A stretch of 64,000 nucleotides of DNA from Daphnia carinata (taxonomy: Eukaryota > Arthropoda > Branchiopoda > Diplostraca > Daphniidae), in assembly GCF_022539665.2 (NCBI RefSeq), contig NC_081333.1, forward strand, positions 3,472,001 through 3,536,000. Direction: 5' to 3'. Below are positions 33,500 to 43,799 of this stretch, piece after piece. A model generated the notes under the pieces. The model saw only the letters and a list, made by a program, of their open reading frames with translations, was not told the origin of the DNA and searched no databases. Position 1 is the first letter of the stretch. The number at the start of each line of letters is the position of its first letter. A program made the position numbers and the translations under genes.

Positions 33500-33900
33500 A
33501 ACGTCGATCGCCCTTGCACATGATTCAAAGCACGACTGATGTTAATGAGGACAATTTAACATTTTCTTTACTTAATTAAGACGTTTTACCTGATTATTTC
33601 TAAGCTGAATTAGGAATGGTTCATCAACAGGCTAGTCAAGGAGTTTGCCATTGTTCTGACCTGACAATATACCCATATTTACCAATCGTCCCCGTTTTTT
33701 TACCTTCCCTTTACAATATTTACGCTAGATTACCTAAAATGTTTACCAAATTCATCCAATCAGAGTTCGGCGCACGAAGTGATCACGTTCCCTTGAGTAA
33801 ATTGTTTTTTGAAAAAATGATTGGTCACAGCTGACAAGACCGTACATGCTTGTCAGAAGTCACTTGTCAAAGAGCATCTTCTACACGCCTGTTACTTAAG

Positions 33901-34542
33901 TTACTGGACTATTTTTTTCTCGATGTAACAGGTTTGAGCAAATAGATCAGCATTGACGTCACGGAATGGCCCCACGCAAATGTAAATCGCAAATGAGATT
34001 ACAAAAAATGCCTCTTTTACGCCTATTCCTAATTCAACAAACTTTAAGCTAATAGCTGCTAAACAATAAATTATACTGCTTAATGGATCTAAAAATGGAT
34101 GAACGTCATAGACGAGGACCACAATTTCTATAATCCCCAGCCCTCTTATAGCAGCCAAACGACTAAATTTGAGCTATGTCCGCACTCGTTAAACGCAAAT
34201 GAACGTTCGTTTCCACATTAGTTACAATGTTCCATGAACACGTTACGCACCAAGAAGAGTACAAAGAATGTCTAACGCTATTAAATGGAGTTTATAAGTG
34301 ATACTAACGATCCCAACGTTTTTTCCCTGCCGATAGCTCAAGTTCGTGTAAACATGATAAACGGAATAAGTCAGCCCTAAAACCAAATCCAACAAACAAC
34401 ACGGCTGGAGTAAACAAGCCAAAGTTTCGAAAATCGTGCCGTTAAATTTGTTACCGACCTTTGTAGTGTCACTTGCTGTTTGATCAAGATCCTCGTGTTC
34501 TCTCGTATCCACGAGTCGATCCCCTATCTCTAATTGACTCAA
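33901..34542 (-). CDS. Possible two-exon small membrane protein
   Basis: On the minus strand an ATG at 34542 opens MSQLEIGDRLVDTREHED, followed by a hydrophobic Cys/Leu segment (ETLACLLQPCCLLDLVLGLT). A candidate donor lies near 34305. A second open stretch at 34172-33901, after a possible TAG acceptor, has three hydrophobic segments (GLGIIEIVVLVYDV, SIIYCLAAISLKFV, AFFVISFAIYICVG). Together they would give a four-helix membrane protein of unknown type. The splice join is not certain. Confidence 0.4.
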
Positions 34543-34654
34543 AAGTTAGAAGCTGTTAGATGATTGGTGGATAATACTAGTTTAAAATTATTACCATGAT
34601 AAGCTTTATTTACGTTTTACGGTTGCTATATCTATCCATGCGTAGACTGGCAGG

Positions 34655-34662
34655 TATATAAA
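34655..34662 (+). promoter_or_regulatory. TATA box of the GH7 gene
   Basis: TATATAAA lies about 40 bases before an arthropod initiator-like TTCAGTC (34695-34701) and 94 bases before the ATG. Confidence 0.75.
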
Positions 34663-34755
34663 TGGCGGGCTGGTCCACTTTTGCCTCAAGTTGTTCAGTC
34701 CACAACGAGTTGTGCACTTGACAAATTTCCGATCACCCCAAACAAGACCATCATC

Positions 34756-36473
34756 ATGCGGACGCTCGTCTTGGCTTCGTGGTGCTTCTGCCTTTTTGCA
34801 GCCGTCTCTTCGCAGAATGTGGGCACTCAGGCAGTCGAAGAACCATTGAACTTGCCCATCTCAGTCTGCTCAGGCCCTGGTAACTGCCAAACAGAAGCCG
34901 ATGGTGTCGTCCTCGATGCCAATTGGCGCTGGACTCACACGGTATGTTGAATTAAAATAATTTTTCTTTGTGATATTAAGACATCGTTTTACCTTACTCT
35001 GATGCAGACTACAGGTTACACCAATTGCTACACCGGCAATGTGTGGGACACTTCCCTCTGCCCGGATCCGGACACTTGCACCACCAACTGCGCGATTGAT
35101 GGTGTCCCAGTGGCTGACTGGACCGGAACGTACGGTGGCACTGTCTCTGGCAATGCCCTCTCCCTTAAATTCGTTACCCAGGGACCATACAGCAAGAACA
35201 TCGGATCCAGGACTTACCTACTTGATTCTAGCAAACAAAGGTAAGTTTCAAACTTTCACAATCATCTCAGAAGATTCATTAAACATACGGAAATACCTAT
35301 TCTAGGTACCGCATGTTCCAGTTGTTGAACAAGGAATTCACCTACGACGTCGATGTCTCGACCCTTGACTGCGGCTTGAACGGTGCTCTTTACTTCGTAA
35401 GTTGAAACTGTTACCATATTTTTTTTAGAAATTCACGATAAGTTAAAGATGAATGGCATACCGTTTGACAGGTATCGATGGATGCCGATGGTGGTGCGGC
35501 CAAATACCCGACCAACAAGGGAGGAGCCAAGTACGGCACCGGCTACTGCGACGCCCAGTGCCCCCACGACATCAAGTGGATCAACGGCAAAGCCAACAGC
35601 AAGGACTGGAAACCGAGCTCCAACGACGCCAACTCCGGCAAGGGCTACTACGGCAACTGCTGCGCCGAGCTGGACATTTGGGAAGCCAACAAACAGAGCC
35701 AGGCTTTCACCACTCACCCTTGCACTACCAACGATCAGACGCAATGCGAAGGAACTGTCTGCGGTGATAATGACACTGGTGACAGGTTAGTCATATCTAC
35801 AAATCAGTCAGATGATTAGATCTTTTAAAAACGTGAAATATCCAGATACAACGGCATGTGCGACAAGGACGGTTGTGACTTTGCCTCTTACCGAATGAAC
35901 GACCATACCTTCTACGGGCCCGGCTCCGGTTTCCAGATTGACAGCACTAGGCCTTTCACCGTTGTATCCCAATTCCTCACCACCGATGGCACTGACAACG
36001 GAGACTTCAAGGAATTCCGTCGTTTCTACGTCCAGGACGGACGTCGAATTGAAAACTCTAAAGTAGAATTAATTTAAGAAAATCAGTTAAACAAAACCTT
36101 ATTTAAATGAAATTTACAGGTCAATTTCCCCGGTGTTACTCCCTACGATTCCATCACTGACCAAATGTGCGCCGACACCAAGGCTCTCTTCGGCGATTTG
36201 GACGACCACAAAATCAAGGGTGGTTTGAAACAGATGGGTGAAGCCATGAGAAAGGGCATGGTGCTCGTTATGTCTCTCTGGGATGACCACGATGTCAACA
36301 TGCTCTGGCTCGACAGCAACTACCCACCCAATGGTGACCCTAACCAGCCGGGAGTCGCTCGCGGGCCGTGTCCGACCACCTCAGGTGAACCATCAGAAGT
36401 CGAAGTAACACAGGCCAACGCCGTGATCAAGTTCAGCAACATTAAATTCGGACCCATTGGTTCAACCGTTTAA
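34756..36473 (+). CDS. Glycoside hydrolase family 7 cellobiohydrolase (464 aa, 6 exons)
   Basis: Exons 34756-34941, 35008-35240, 35306-35396, 35472-35785, 35846-36062 and 36120-36473 join in frame. Residues 1-19 are a signal peptide ending VSSQ. The protein covers the whole GH7 catalytic module: [17 protein letters not shown], then [17 protein letters not shown], and the catalytic motif ELDIWEAN with E236 (nucleophile), D238 and E241 (acid/base). Many Cys residues fit the disulfide-rich GH7 fold. No carbohydrate-binding module or linker follows the catalytic module. GH7 enzymes release cellobiose from the reducing end of cellulose; as a secreted animal enzyme it would act in the gut on algal or plant cell walls. 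Spliceosomal introns and a TATA promoter show a resident nuclear gene, not contamination. Confidence 0.95.
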
Positions 36474-36785
36474 AACTTTCACTGATTTTCACGTCCCTCC
36501 TAAAATGTTGATTATTCTGATTTCCTTTGAGCAATGAGAACTTCCAACTTAATACAAATTTTACTAAAAAGCATATTAAACTGTTAATTGAAACTTTATA
36601 ATCTAATATCTATAATGAAATGAATTGAAATGACATAATTTATTTAGATCTTCAAAACCTTAAGGCTTTGTTGAGGCACTACACCTGCCAATAAATAGCC
36701 TTCACCATAACAATAAGACCTGGCAGTGGATCGACGTTACGTCGAGCTCAAGGAGTATAACGTTACCGCAAGACATTTTGTAACA

Positions 36786-37377
36786 TTACTCGCTGATACC
36801 ATGTCCATCAGCCGAGCCTTCGTGTCCACCATCGGATTTCTCGTGTCCACCATCGGATTTCTCGTGTCCACCATCGGATTTCTCGTGTCCACCATCGGAT
36901 TTCTCGTGTCCACCATCGGATTTCTCGTGTCCACCATCGGATTTCTCGTGTCCACCATCGGATTTCTCGTGTCCACCATCGGATTTCTCGTGTCCACCAT
37001 CGGATTTCTCGTGTCCACCATCGGATTTCTCGTGTCCACCATCGGATTTCTCGTGTCCACCATCGGATTTTTCACCTCCGTCACTGGATTCTTCATGACC
37101 GTGGTTGTTAGGAGACTGCCCGATGTAGTAACCGTAGCTACTGATTTTCCTGTCGTACCCAAAATGTGCTAAGTCGTAATAACCATAGTACGGGGACGCG
37201 CCATAGTCGTAATATTCGTCGTAATGTCCACCTTCGTATCCATACCAATGTATTGGATTGGCAAAGGAAATTGCCATGAGGAAAGCAAAGATCAAAGCAA
37301 TCTGCGAAAACAAAAGAAGTTATTCAAGTATTAAGCACAAATCAACATCTATGATAGGAACTTACAATAAGCTTCAT
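36786..37377 (-). CDS. Secreted His/Gly/Glu-rich repeat protein (175 aa)
   Basis: Exon 1 37366-37377 (ATG KLI) is spliced to exon 2 36786-37301. The signal peptide IALIFAFLMAISFA is followed by a Tyr/Gly/His region (IHWYGYEGGHYDEYYDYG) and about twelve copies of the heptad GGHEKSD, encoded by a 21-base tandem unit, ending at a stop at 36786. The gene plan (tiny first exon, phase-0 intron in the signal peptide) is that of the downstream Tyr/Gly-rich genes, but the repeat differs. The regular His and acidic residues could bind metal or form a charged gel; this is inference. Confidence 0.85.
36822..37072. repeat. 21-bp coding minisatellite
   Basis: About twelve near-identical copies of a 21-base unit containing CACCATCGGATTTCTCGTG. 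The unit lacks stop codons in several frames on both strands, so it creates long shadow ORFs. Confidence 0.95.
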
Positions 37378-37619
37378 GTTGGAAGTATTGACTGAAGCCT
37401 TTCGAGTAAGCAGCTAGTGTTTCTCAAGTTTTGGAAACAAGCAACTGAGGCATCTGAAGTGGACAACAAACGTATATATACATCGAGAAAAATACACGAT
37501 CTTGAACAGTGTGAAAGCTGTAGCAAATACGAGCTTACGATTACACGTATAGGTTTACCTTGAAGCACACACGTGACTGAGATGTCGTTACCAAAAAGGG
37601 GTAGTTAACTTTATGGCAC

Positions 37620-38230
37620 ATGTTGAATCGATTTCACTAATGGAGGACAAAGTTTCTTCTGTTTGGTGCTACTTTCTATCATTTAATAGCTGTGACAGTT
37701 TCTACAGTGAAACAAACTGTGATTGTAACTAGAGAATGCAGAGTTAAACAAGTAATTGCACCTAGAACGACGAACACTTCGAGACAACATTCGTGGTTGA
37801 GACATGGCGCGAAACTGCCATCTCTACTGCGATTTCAGGATCAACATAGCCTATGGTTATTGGGTTTCTATGAATATTCATGTCCGCCATGATGAAAATG
37901 ATGACCCTTCCTCTTAGTTTCTCAGAATTCTATCGAAGGTCGAACAATTTTAGAATAATTATAGCGAAACAAATGGTTTAGTATTATGGCTGCCCTAAAT
38001 TTAGCAGCGTTAATACACAAAAAAACTTAATTGCTTTTCCCTCCAACTGAAATTACAGCCATAGACAATGTCGTGGGAATTCGGAAAGTTTTATTTGTTT
38101 ATTTGCGTGTTTTTATGTAAAATGCTAATCCAGATTATACAATGGCTGATTTTTTAAAAACAATTACACCCAGTTTATTACTTGCAATGTACAAAGGGGC
38201 TTGTTTAGCATGTTTGTTAAATTAATAAAG
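37620..38230. other. Intergenic, no gene seen
   Basis: AT-rich sequence between two convergently spaced secreted-protein genes. No believable frame. Confidence 0.5.
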
Positions 38231-38270
38231 TTTTCCTTAAGGCCATAAGAGTATGCAATGGCGATGGAAT

Positions 38271-38915
38271 TCAGTAGTTAGAAGAGTATCTGCCGTAAGA
38301 TTTAGATTTTTCGTACTTGTTATATCCATAAGGAGACGTGTCATATTCGTAGCTTCCTTTCTTTTCGTAGCCGTAAGGAGATCCGTAAAGAGAGCCTCTG
38401 TAACTGTAGCTGTCTGTCTTATTGTAACCATAAGGTGAGCCTTCGTAACTGTAATGGCCGTAAGGTGCAATATCATAGCTGGAACTATATTTGTTGTGAT
38501 AGCCGTATGGGACAACATCGTATCCATAGTCTGCTTGCTTTCCGTAACCGTACGGATGTCCGTCATACCCATAATGTTTTTCATAACCGTAAGGGACTGC
38601 ATCGTAGCCATAGCTACCTTTCTTTTCGTAACCGTAAGGAGAACCTTCATAGCCGTAGCTTTCTTTCTTATGGTACCCATAAGGAAAGGCGTCCCGAACG
38701 TAACCGTCTTTTTTGTCGTAACTGTACGTACCACTTTCGTAGCTTCCTTTTTTATCTCCGTAACCATTGCCCTTCTTCTCACCATAAGAATAAGGTTCTC
38801 TGGCCATTACCACAGTTGCAAGAGCAACGACACTTAACAAAACCTGCATTAACATTTTCAGTGAACTTAGTTCAAACACAGAAATATTGTTTACACTTAC
38901 AGCGATGTTGGTCAT
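38271..38915 (-). CDS. Secreted Tyr/Gly/Lys-rich repeat protein, family member 1 (195 aa)
   Basis: Exon 1 38901-38915 (MTNIA) is joined in phase 0 to exon 2 38271-38843. The signal peptide spans the junction (VLLSVVALATVVMA). The mature protein is built from units of about 13-14 residues of the type PYGYEKKGSYGYD, ending YEKSKSYGRYSSNY. A TATA box (39004-39011) precedes the ATG by about 90 bases. The alternating Tyr-Gly and Lys-Lys pattern suggests an extracellular structural protein, perhaps cross-linked through tyrosine. A 294-codon reading that extends across the intron is not the transcript. Confidence 0.88.
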   Translation of the reverse strand: MTNIAVSVNNISVFELSSLKMLMQVLLSVVALATVVMAREPYSYGEKKGNGYGDKKGSYESGTYSYDKKDGYVRDAFPYGYHKKESYGYEGSPYGYEKKGSYGYDAVPYGYEKHYGYDGHPYGYGKQADYGYDVVPYGYHNKYSSSYDIAPYGHYSYEGSPYGYNKTDSYSYRGSLYGSPYGYEKKGSYEYDTSPYGYNKYEKSKSYGRYSSNY

Positions 38916-39003
38916 GCTGGAACTGTTGTTTCTCCAGAATAAGTTGTACTGTTCACCAACTGCTGAAAGGACTAACTGATGAAAGTGAATTGCAGATGTC
39001 GTG

Positions 39004-39011
39004 TATTTATA
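39004..39011 (-). promoter_or_regulatory. TATA box, family member 1
   Basis: TATAAATA on the minus strand, about 90 bases before the ATG at 38915. Confidence 0.7.
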
Positions 39012-39712
39012 CGTCAACGAAACAGATGCAAAATGCTGATGAGAACATTTCACCGTGACGATGGTATACACTAGTTTAGAAACTATGCAAACCTTGGCCC
39101 ATAGATTGAACGAAATCGATTTAGTTAATTTGACAAAAAGCCTGTTTTGCAACATTCAGGTGAAAACAACCATCTGCTTTGTCTAATATCTCTTCTGTGG
39201 ATTTGCACGGATGGGAAAAACAATAAGCCCCACGTACAACTTTGAACGTAAATCGCGAAACTGGACACACGTCCCGCCCAAGTGATCAAATTTATGGTGT
39301 TCCACAACTGCCCGTGTTTTTTTTTTTTACTTTCACGCTGCATGTTTAAAACAATTTCGTCATGCTACACCTGTGACCTTTAATAAACGCTTTAATTTAA
39401 AAAATATGGACGAATTCACTACGGCCATTTTACTTGGACTTGTCTTCTAAAAATGCAATTGTTAGACATCGATCTGTAGAATTAGAAATTTCATTCAAAT
39501 TCTACGATCTATGGAACCGGTACGTATTTAACAATTGACGCGTGAGGCCAACAAGCTCGTCTTGAACATTCATTAAGAACATTATATTAGCAATTTAAAA
39601 CACATAGAAGGGCGAAAAGTGCAACAGACGTATTCAAATAATCGAACACAATTAAATCGTAGCAAGTGATAGGGAATGCGAGTTGTCAGTGATGGCCAGG
39701 CTGCGTAACAAT

Positions 39713-40442
39713 TCAATAGCTTGCAGCTGAATAAACTGTACCATAAGATTTAGGCTTTTCGTGCTTTTCGTGCTTTTCGTAGCCATAAGCGGGGGCTTCG
39801 TAACCGTAGCTGGCTTTCTTGTCGTAACCATATGCCGGTATACCGTACCCGTAGCTTGGTTTCCATTCGGAGCCGTAAGCCGGAGCACTGTATCCATAGC
39901 TCACTTTCTTATCGTATCCATAAGGTGTAGCTTGGTACCCATAGCCGCCTTTCTTCTCGTAACCATAAGCCGGGGCGTTATAGCCATAGCCTTTGTTGGC
40001 GTTACCGTAAGCAGGGGCGTTATAACCATAGCCTTTGTTGGCGTAACCGTAGGGTGAGGAACGATAACCATGACTTCCTCTGTCGTAACCATAAGGTGCA
40101 CTATGATAACCATGACTTTCCTTCTTGTTGTAACCATAAGCTTGGGCGTTATAGCCGTAGCTTGGTGTTCTCCCGTAGCCGTAAGGCGCGGCATGGTAAC
40201 CGTAGCTTTCCTTCTTCTCGTAACCATAACGAGGTACATAGCTTGCTTTCTTGTCGTAGTCGTACGACGAAGCATCAAAACTGGCACTTCCCTTTTTGTA
40301 AGAATATTGGTCACTAGCCATAACGACAGCTACGAAAGCAACAAGTACTGCTAAAGTCTAAGAATAAAAATTCCCATTAACCGTTAAGTTGGATGTAAAA
40401 CAAAGGAAAATTCAGCTTGAAACTTACGGTTAATTTAGCCAT
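39713..40442 (-). CDS. Secreted Tyr/Gly/Lys-rich repeat protein, family member 2 (219 aa)
   Basis: Exon 1 40428-40442 (MAKLT) is joined to exon 2 39713-40357 across GTAAG...TTAG. Signal peptide TLAVLVAFVAVVMA, then repeats such as APYGYGRTPSYGYNAQ, with two units that read ANKGYGYNAPAYG in tandem, and a tail YEKHEKHEKPKSYG. Compared with the other members it has more Ala/His and a tandem EKH. TATA at 40533-40540. Confidence 0.88.
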
Positions 40443-40532
40443 TTTAAACTTTAAGAATGCTGCTGAAGGGTTTGTTTTTTGCTGGAATGCTGGACTGATC
40501 GAACTGATGCCAGTGGACTAGGATTCGTTAGG

Positions 40533-40540
40533 TATTTATA
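40533..40540 (-). promoter_or_regulatory. TATA box, family member 2
   Basis: TATAAATA (minus strand), about 91 bases before the ATG at 40442. Confidence 0.7.
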
Positions 40541-40544
40541 GCAG

Positions 40545-41500
40545 AAAACGAACGGGGTGGATAGGCCGTGTTCAATGTCATGGAATCCATGTTGCACCTG
40601 ACCGAAGGACTGGGTCGCACATTAAACGAAACCTTACGTAATTGTTTGTCACAGTCGAGAAAGTACAGTGATTCTGCCTGAAACACTTGCGTTTGTGCTA
40701 ACCAGTGGTAATAATGAACAATCAGTCGTAAATGCAGTGCTGATGTCACGCTGTTTAAAGAAAATTGGCTGATAATTACCTTATGTGTTTTCGGGTTCCC
40801 ACGATGTTTAACGGGATCGACAATGAACGTTGTGTTTCGACGGGCACGCCTTAACACAGATGTTGTCAAGGATATAGCCATCATGTTTCGTACTCTTTTG
40901 TCTTTAGGATGATTATGTCCTAATTCATCCATTTTCTGCTGAACGGGGAAACTAAACCACTCACAAAACACAGTCAGAAATCACTTGCTTCGAAAATGTT
41001 GGTACACAATAAAACGAAAACTAAAAATGTCCTTACTGTTACCCTAAAACTCCATACGTAAAGGACATAACTTTCGTTCCCATACTTATCCACCATTTCT
41101 TACTTTTCCCACTTTTTCTATTCCAAGTTGTAAAGACATTAAATAAAAATTGCCACGTATCCTTTCATGTCCTCTACGCAAAATTAAATGCACTATTTGC
41201 TATGCCCATCCTATTGGACCCCATGCCCTTACGGGATCCTCCCACTGATATCCTTAAGCAAAGACTGATCGAATTAAGGAATGCACGAATGATTGCAAAT
41301 TTTCCACCATCTATTCTGATTGACATTAAAAGTGCTTTTAACGCTTTATTTTTATTATTCCTTTTTTTTTCAAACAGAACTTTTTTTTACGTTCATAAAT
41401 TCCAATAACACATAACACATACGTTAAATATAAAAACTAGCGTATGGCCAGAAATTCAGATGCATTTTCTCGTTTGGCAATCGGGCTGAAGTGGGTTGGA
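40545..41500. other. Intergenic, no supported gene
   Basis: A 147-codon open frame on the minus strand at 40528-40971 overlaps the promoter of family member 2 and shows no domain; I treat it as chance. Nothing else is recognisable. Confidence 0.45.
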
Positions 41501-41506
41501 AGTTGG

Positions 41507-42019
41507 TTAATACCTGCCATAAGATTGACGTTTCTCATACTTGTCGTAACCGTAAGCCGGAGCCTCATAGCCATAATTTGTTTTCTTTTCGTATCCATAT
41601 GGGGCAGCATCATAGCCGTAGCTTACTTTCTTGTCATAACCATATGAGGGGGCATTGTATTTCTTATTGTATCCGTACGATGTTGCTCCGCTTCCTCTTC
41701 CGTCGTATCCATAAGGCGAAACGTCGTAACCGTAGTTGCTCCCTTTCTTCTCGTAACCGTAAGATGGGCCATCGTATCCGTAATTGCCTTTCTTCTCGTA
41801 CGAGACAGCATCATAGCTGTCTACCTTGCCACCGTAAGGTCCATAAGTGCCCTTCCAGGTTCCATCGTATGGACCATTAGCCATTACGGCTGCCATAAGA
41901 GAAACCATAACAACAGCAACCTGTATTTAAAATATCATAAAAGAAAACACGTCAAATCAAAAGAGTAAAACTATCGTAAAATTTCGTATTAAAGTTTAAC
42001 TTACAGCGATTTGAGTCAT
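41507..42019 (-). CDS. Secreted Tyr/Gly/Lys-rich repeat protein, family member 3 (142 aa)
   Basis: Exon 1 42005-42019 (MTQIA) is joined to exon 2 41507-41920. Signal peptide VAVVMVSLMAAVMA, then NGPYDGTWKGTYGPYGG and repeats of the SYGYEKKG/SPYGYD type, ending YDKYEKRQSYGRY. It is the second shortest of the family after the Gly/Ser member at 55118. TATA at 42097-42104. Confidence 0.88.
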
Positions 42020-42096
42020 TTTTGAATTGTTTCTGAAATGGGACTGTCTTGCTGGAACGAGAAACTGAATGATGTTGATCTATAAGATCCGTCCGG

Positions 42097-42104
42097 TTTT
42101 TATA
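42097..42104 (-). promoter_or_regulatory. TATA box, family member 3
   Basis: TATAAAAA (minus strand), about 78 bases before the ATG at 42019. Confidence 0.65.
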
Positions 42105-42239
42105 CAAAAAACAGAGTAGGCGGAAAAAGAGTCGGTGAGAACGTGCTGGCCTTAATAATACACTCGTACTATTAATAGCAATCAAACCTTGGGGGTTTAA
42201 ATCGAAAGACCGCATCGGCGTTTATTCTAGCGGAGTAGT

Positions 42240-43130
42240 TTCTTATCTTTGACCGCGATAGAATTTGTTTTTATTTTTATCCTACCATTTTACCCGGGTT
42301 AACTGCCTGTAACAGAAGCAATCAACCGCGAATAGAACCGATGTCCAAAACGGACAGATAAACGCAATGGCCTTGGTTAACGAAATCGTTGGACTGTATA
42401 ACCCAGCTGCAATTTAACGCCCACACTAGAACACAGATTTAATGCAGTGATACAATGCAAAAATGATCGTCACATAGCCACATCATTCTGGTGGTTCCAT
42501 TCACAATTTTAAATGACGTAAATCAAGCTGCTAGAGACCGCACACGTGTTGCTACTGAACTCATTTTGATTGTTTGGTTTCGGGCTTTTCCTAACCATGA
42601 AACGAGGTTCATTTTTCAAAGAAAACGCTATAGATATTGGCATCCACTCCCCTCACAGACAACTGAGAACTATAACTAATTGACAGACAACGATAATGCA
42701 AGAAAAAGATGTGCTTAAGTCGTGACAAACACGGACTTTGTGCCATTTAGTTCTCTGCACTAAATACGAGCTCAAACATATTCAACTTGACTGCGCAAAC
42801 GACTGTATCTAAGTGCCAATTTTTAGACGTGATGGGCTTAAGGATGGGGCAGTATTATGTAAGAAAATGATGGGTACACCAAAACAGAAGGAAGGGAGAC
42901 CAAAAATCCATGATGGCCGCTTCCTTTTTACTTTCTATTTACTAAAAAAAGAAAAAAGAAAAACAATCGCCGGCAGTGTTATTACAAATATTGTATTAGA
43001 TACAGGAGATAATGACGCGTTTTTGCAATGCAACATTACGTTCACATATCAAACTTTGTGGTAAATAAAAGGCGCTTTCCTTTGGCCGGAGAGTAGAACG
43101 CATTTGTGTCATGAAACAGGTGTTAGTTAA
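42240..43130. other. Intergenic, no supported gene
   Basis: Open frames of 60-85 codons on the plus strand only, without domain, signal peptide or splice context. Confidence 0.45.
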
Positions 43131-43136
43131 AACATT

Positions 43137-43653
43137 TCAATAGCTGGACGGGTAGCTTCCGTAAGGTTTCAGTTTCTCGTATTTGTCGTAACCATAAGCT
43201 GGGGCCTCATAGCCGCCTGTTTTGTAATAGGTGACAGGGAATTCACCGTAGCCGTAGCTATCTTTCTTGTTGTAACCGTATGAGGAGGCATCATAACCGT
43301 AGCTATCTTTCTTGTTGTAGCCGTAAGCGGGAGCATCGTAGCCGTAGACTTTTTTGTCGTAGCCGTAACGGACGGCCGGGTAGCCGCTTCCTTTCTTGTC
43401 GTATCCGTAAGGGGAGGCATCATAACCGTAACTATCTTTTTTGTCGTAGCCGTAAGGGGAAGCATCATAGCCTCCTTTCTTGTCTCCGTAAGATCCATAA
43501 GAATGTGGGGCATTGGCCATGGCCACTGCGACGACAGCGAGCAAAACTAAAGCTGTCTGGTAAATGTTGGTGCCAGTCAAAAATAAATACTAAAAAATGA
43601 ACTGAAAGTGTTTTACTTAAACAAAGCAATTAACTTACAAACAATTTAGCCAT
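43137..43653 (-). CDS. Secreted Tyr/Gly/Lys-rich repeat protein, family member 4 (144 aa)
   Basis: Exon 1 43639-43653 (MAKLF) is joined to exon 2 43137-43556. Signal peptide TALVLLAVVAVAMA, then regular units such as ASPYGYDKKDSYGYD, one unit changed to FPVTYYKTGGYE, and a tail YDKYEKLKPYGSYPSSY. TATA at 43754-43761. Confidence 0.88.
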
Positions 43654-43753
43654 TTCGGATAAGAAATTGGTTTAAAGAGCAGCTTTTGCAATTGTGTTAA
43701 AAAGCTGCAAAAGGGATCCAACAACTGACGACAAAGGACTTGTAGACGGCCAG

Positions 43754-43761
43754 TATTTATA
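43754..43761 (-). promoter_or_regulatory. TATA box, family member 4
   Basis: TATAAATA (minus strand), about 100 bases before the ATG at 43653. Confidence 0.7.
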
Positions 43762-43799
43762 TGAGGGAAACGGACCGATGAGCACACGACATTGATGAC

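Larger units (their letters stand above)
27420..33500 (+). repeat. Tandem array of three duplicated units (period about 2 kb)
   Basis: Flanking non-coding blocks recur with the genes: CGTTCCGAATGGCATTCAA occurs near 27438 and 29418 and, with small changes, near 31395; CATTACGCATTTTCCTGGGA occurs near 27510, 29496 and 31480; the leader CACGATCCTGCAGGAAAAGT precedes each ATG. Unit C has an extra block of about 330 bases before its ATG (31950-32290). Confidence 0.85.

Noticed and set aside
34681-34755. Upstream extension of the GH7 protein (frame opens before the ATG)
   Set aside because: The extension has no ATG and spans the predicted transcription start; the ATG at 34756 begins a normal signal peptide.
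36822-37072. Possible CRISPR-like array (regular 21-bp repeats)
   Set aside because: No spacers between units, and the repeat is inside a spliced eukaryotic coding exon.
36726-37172. 148-codon plus-strand frame of STIGFLV repeats opposite the GGHEKSD gene
   Set aside because: Product of a 21-base stop-free unit read on the wrong strand; no signal peptide, splice sites or natural composition, whereas the minus-strand frame has all of them.
38435-39058. Long plus-strand frames opposite the Tyr/Gly-rich genes (also at 41491, 43280, 48011)
   Set aside because: His/Arg/Cys-rich antisense shadows of the TAC/GGT/AAG-rich repeat exons; the sense frames have signal peptides and correct introns.
40528-40971. 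147-codon minus-strand frame upstream of family member 2
   Set aside because: No domain or signal peptide, and it overlaps that gene's TATA box and promoter region.
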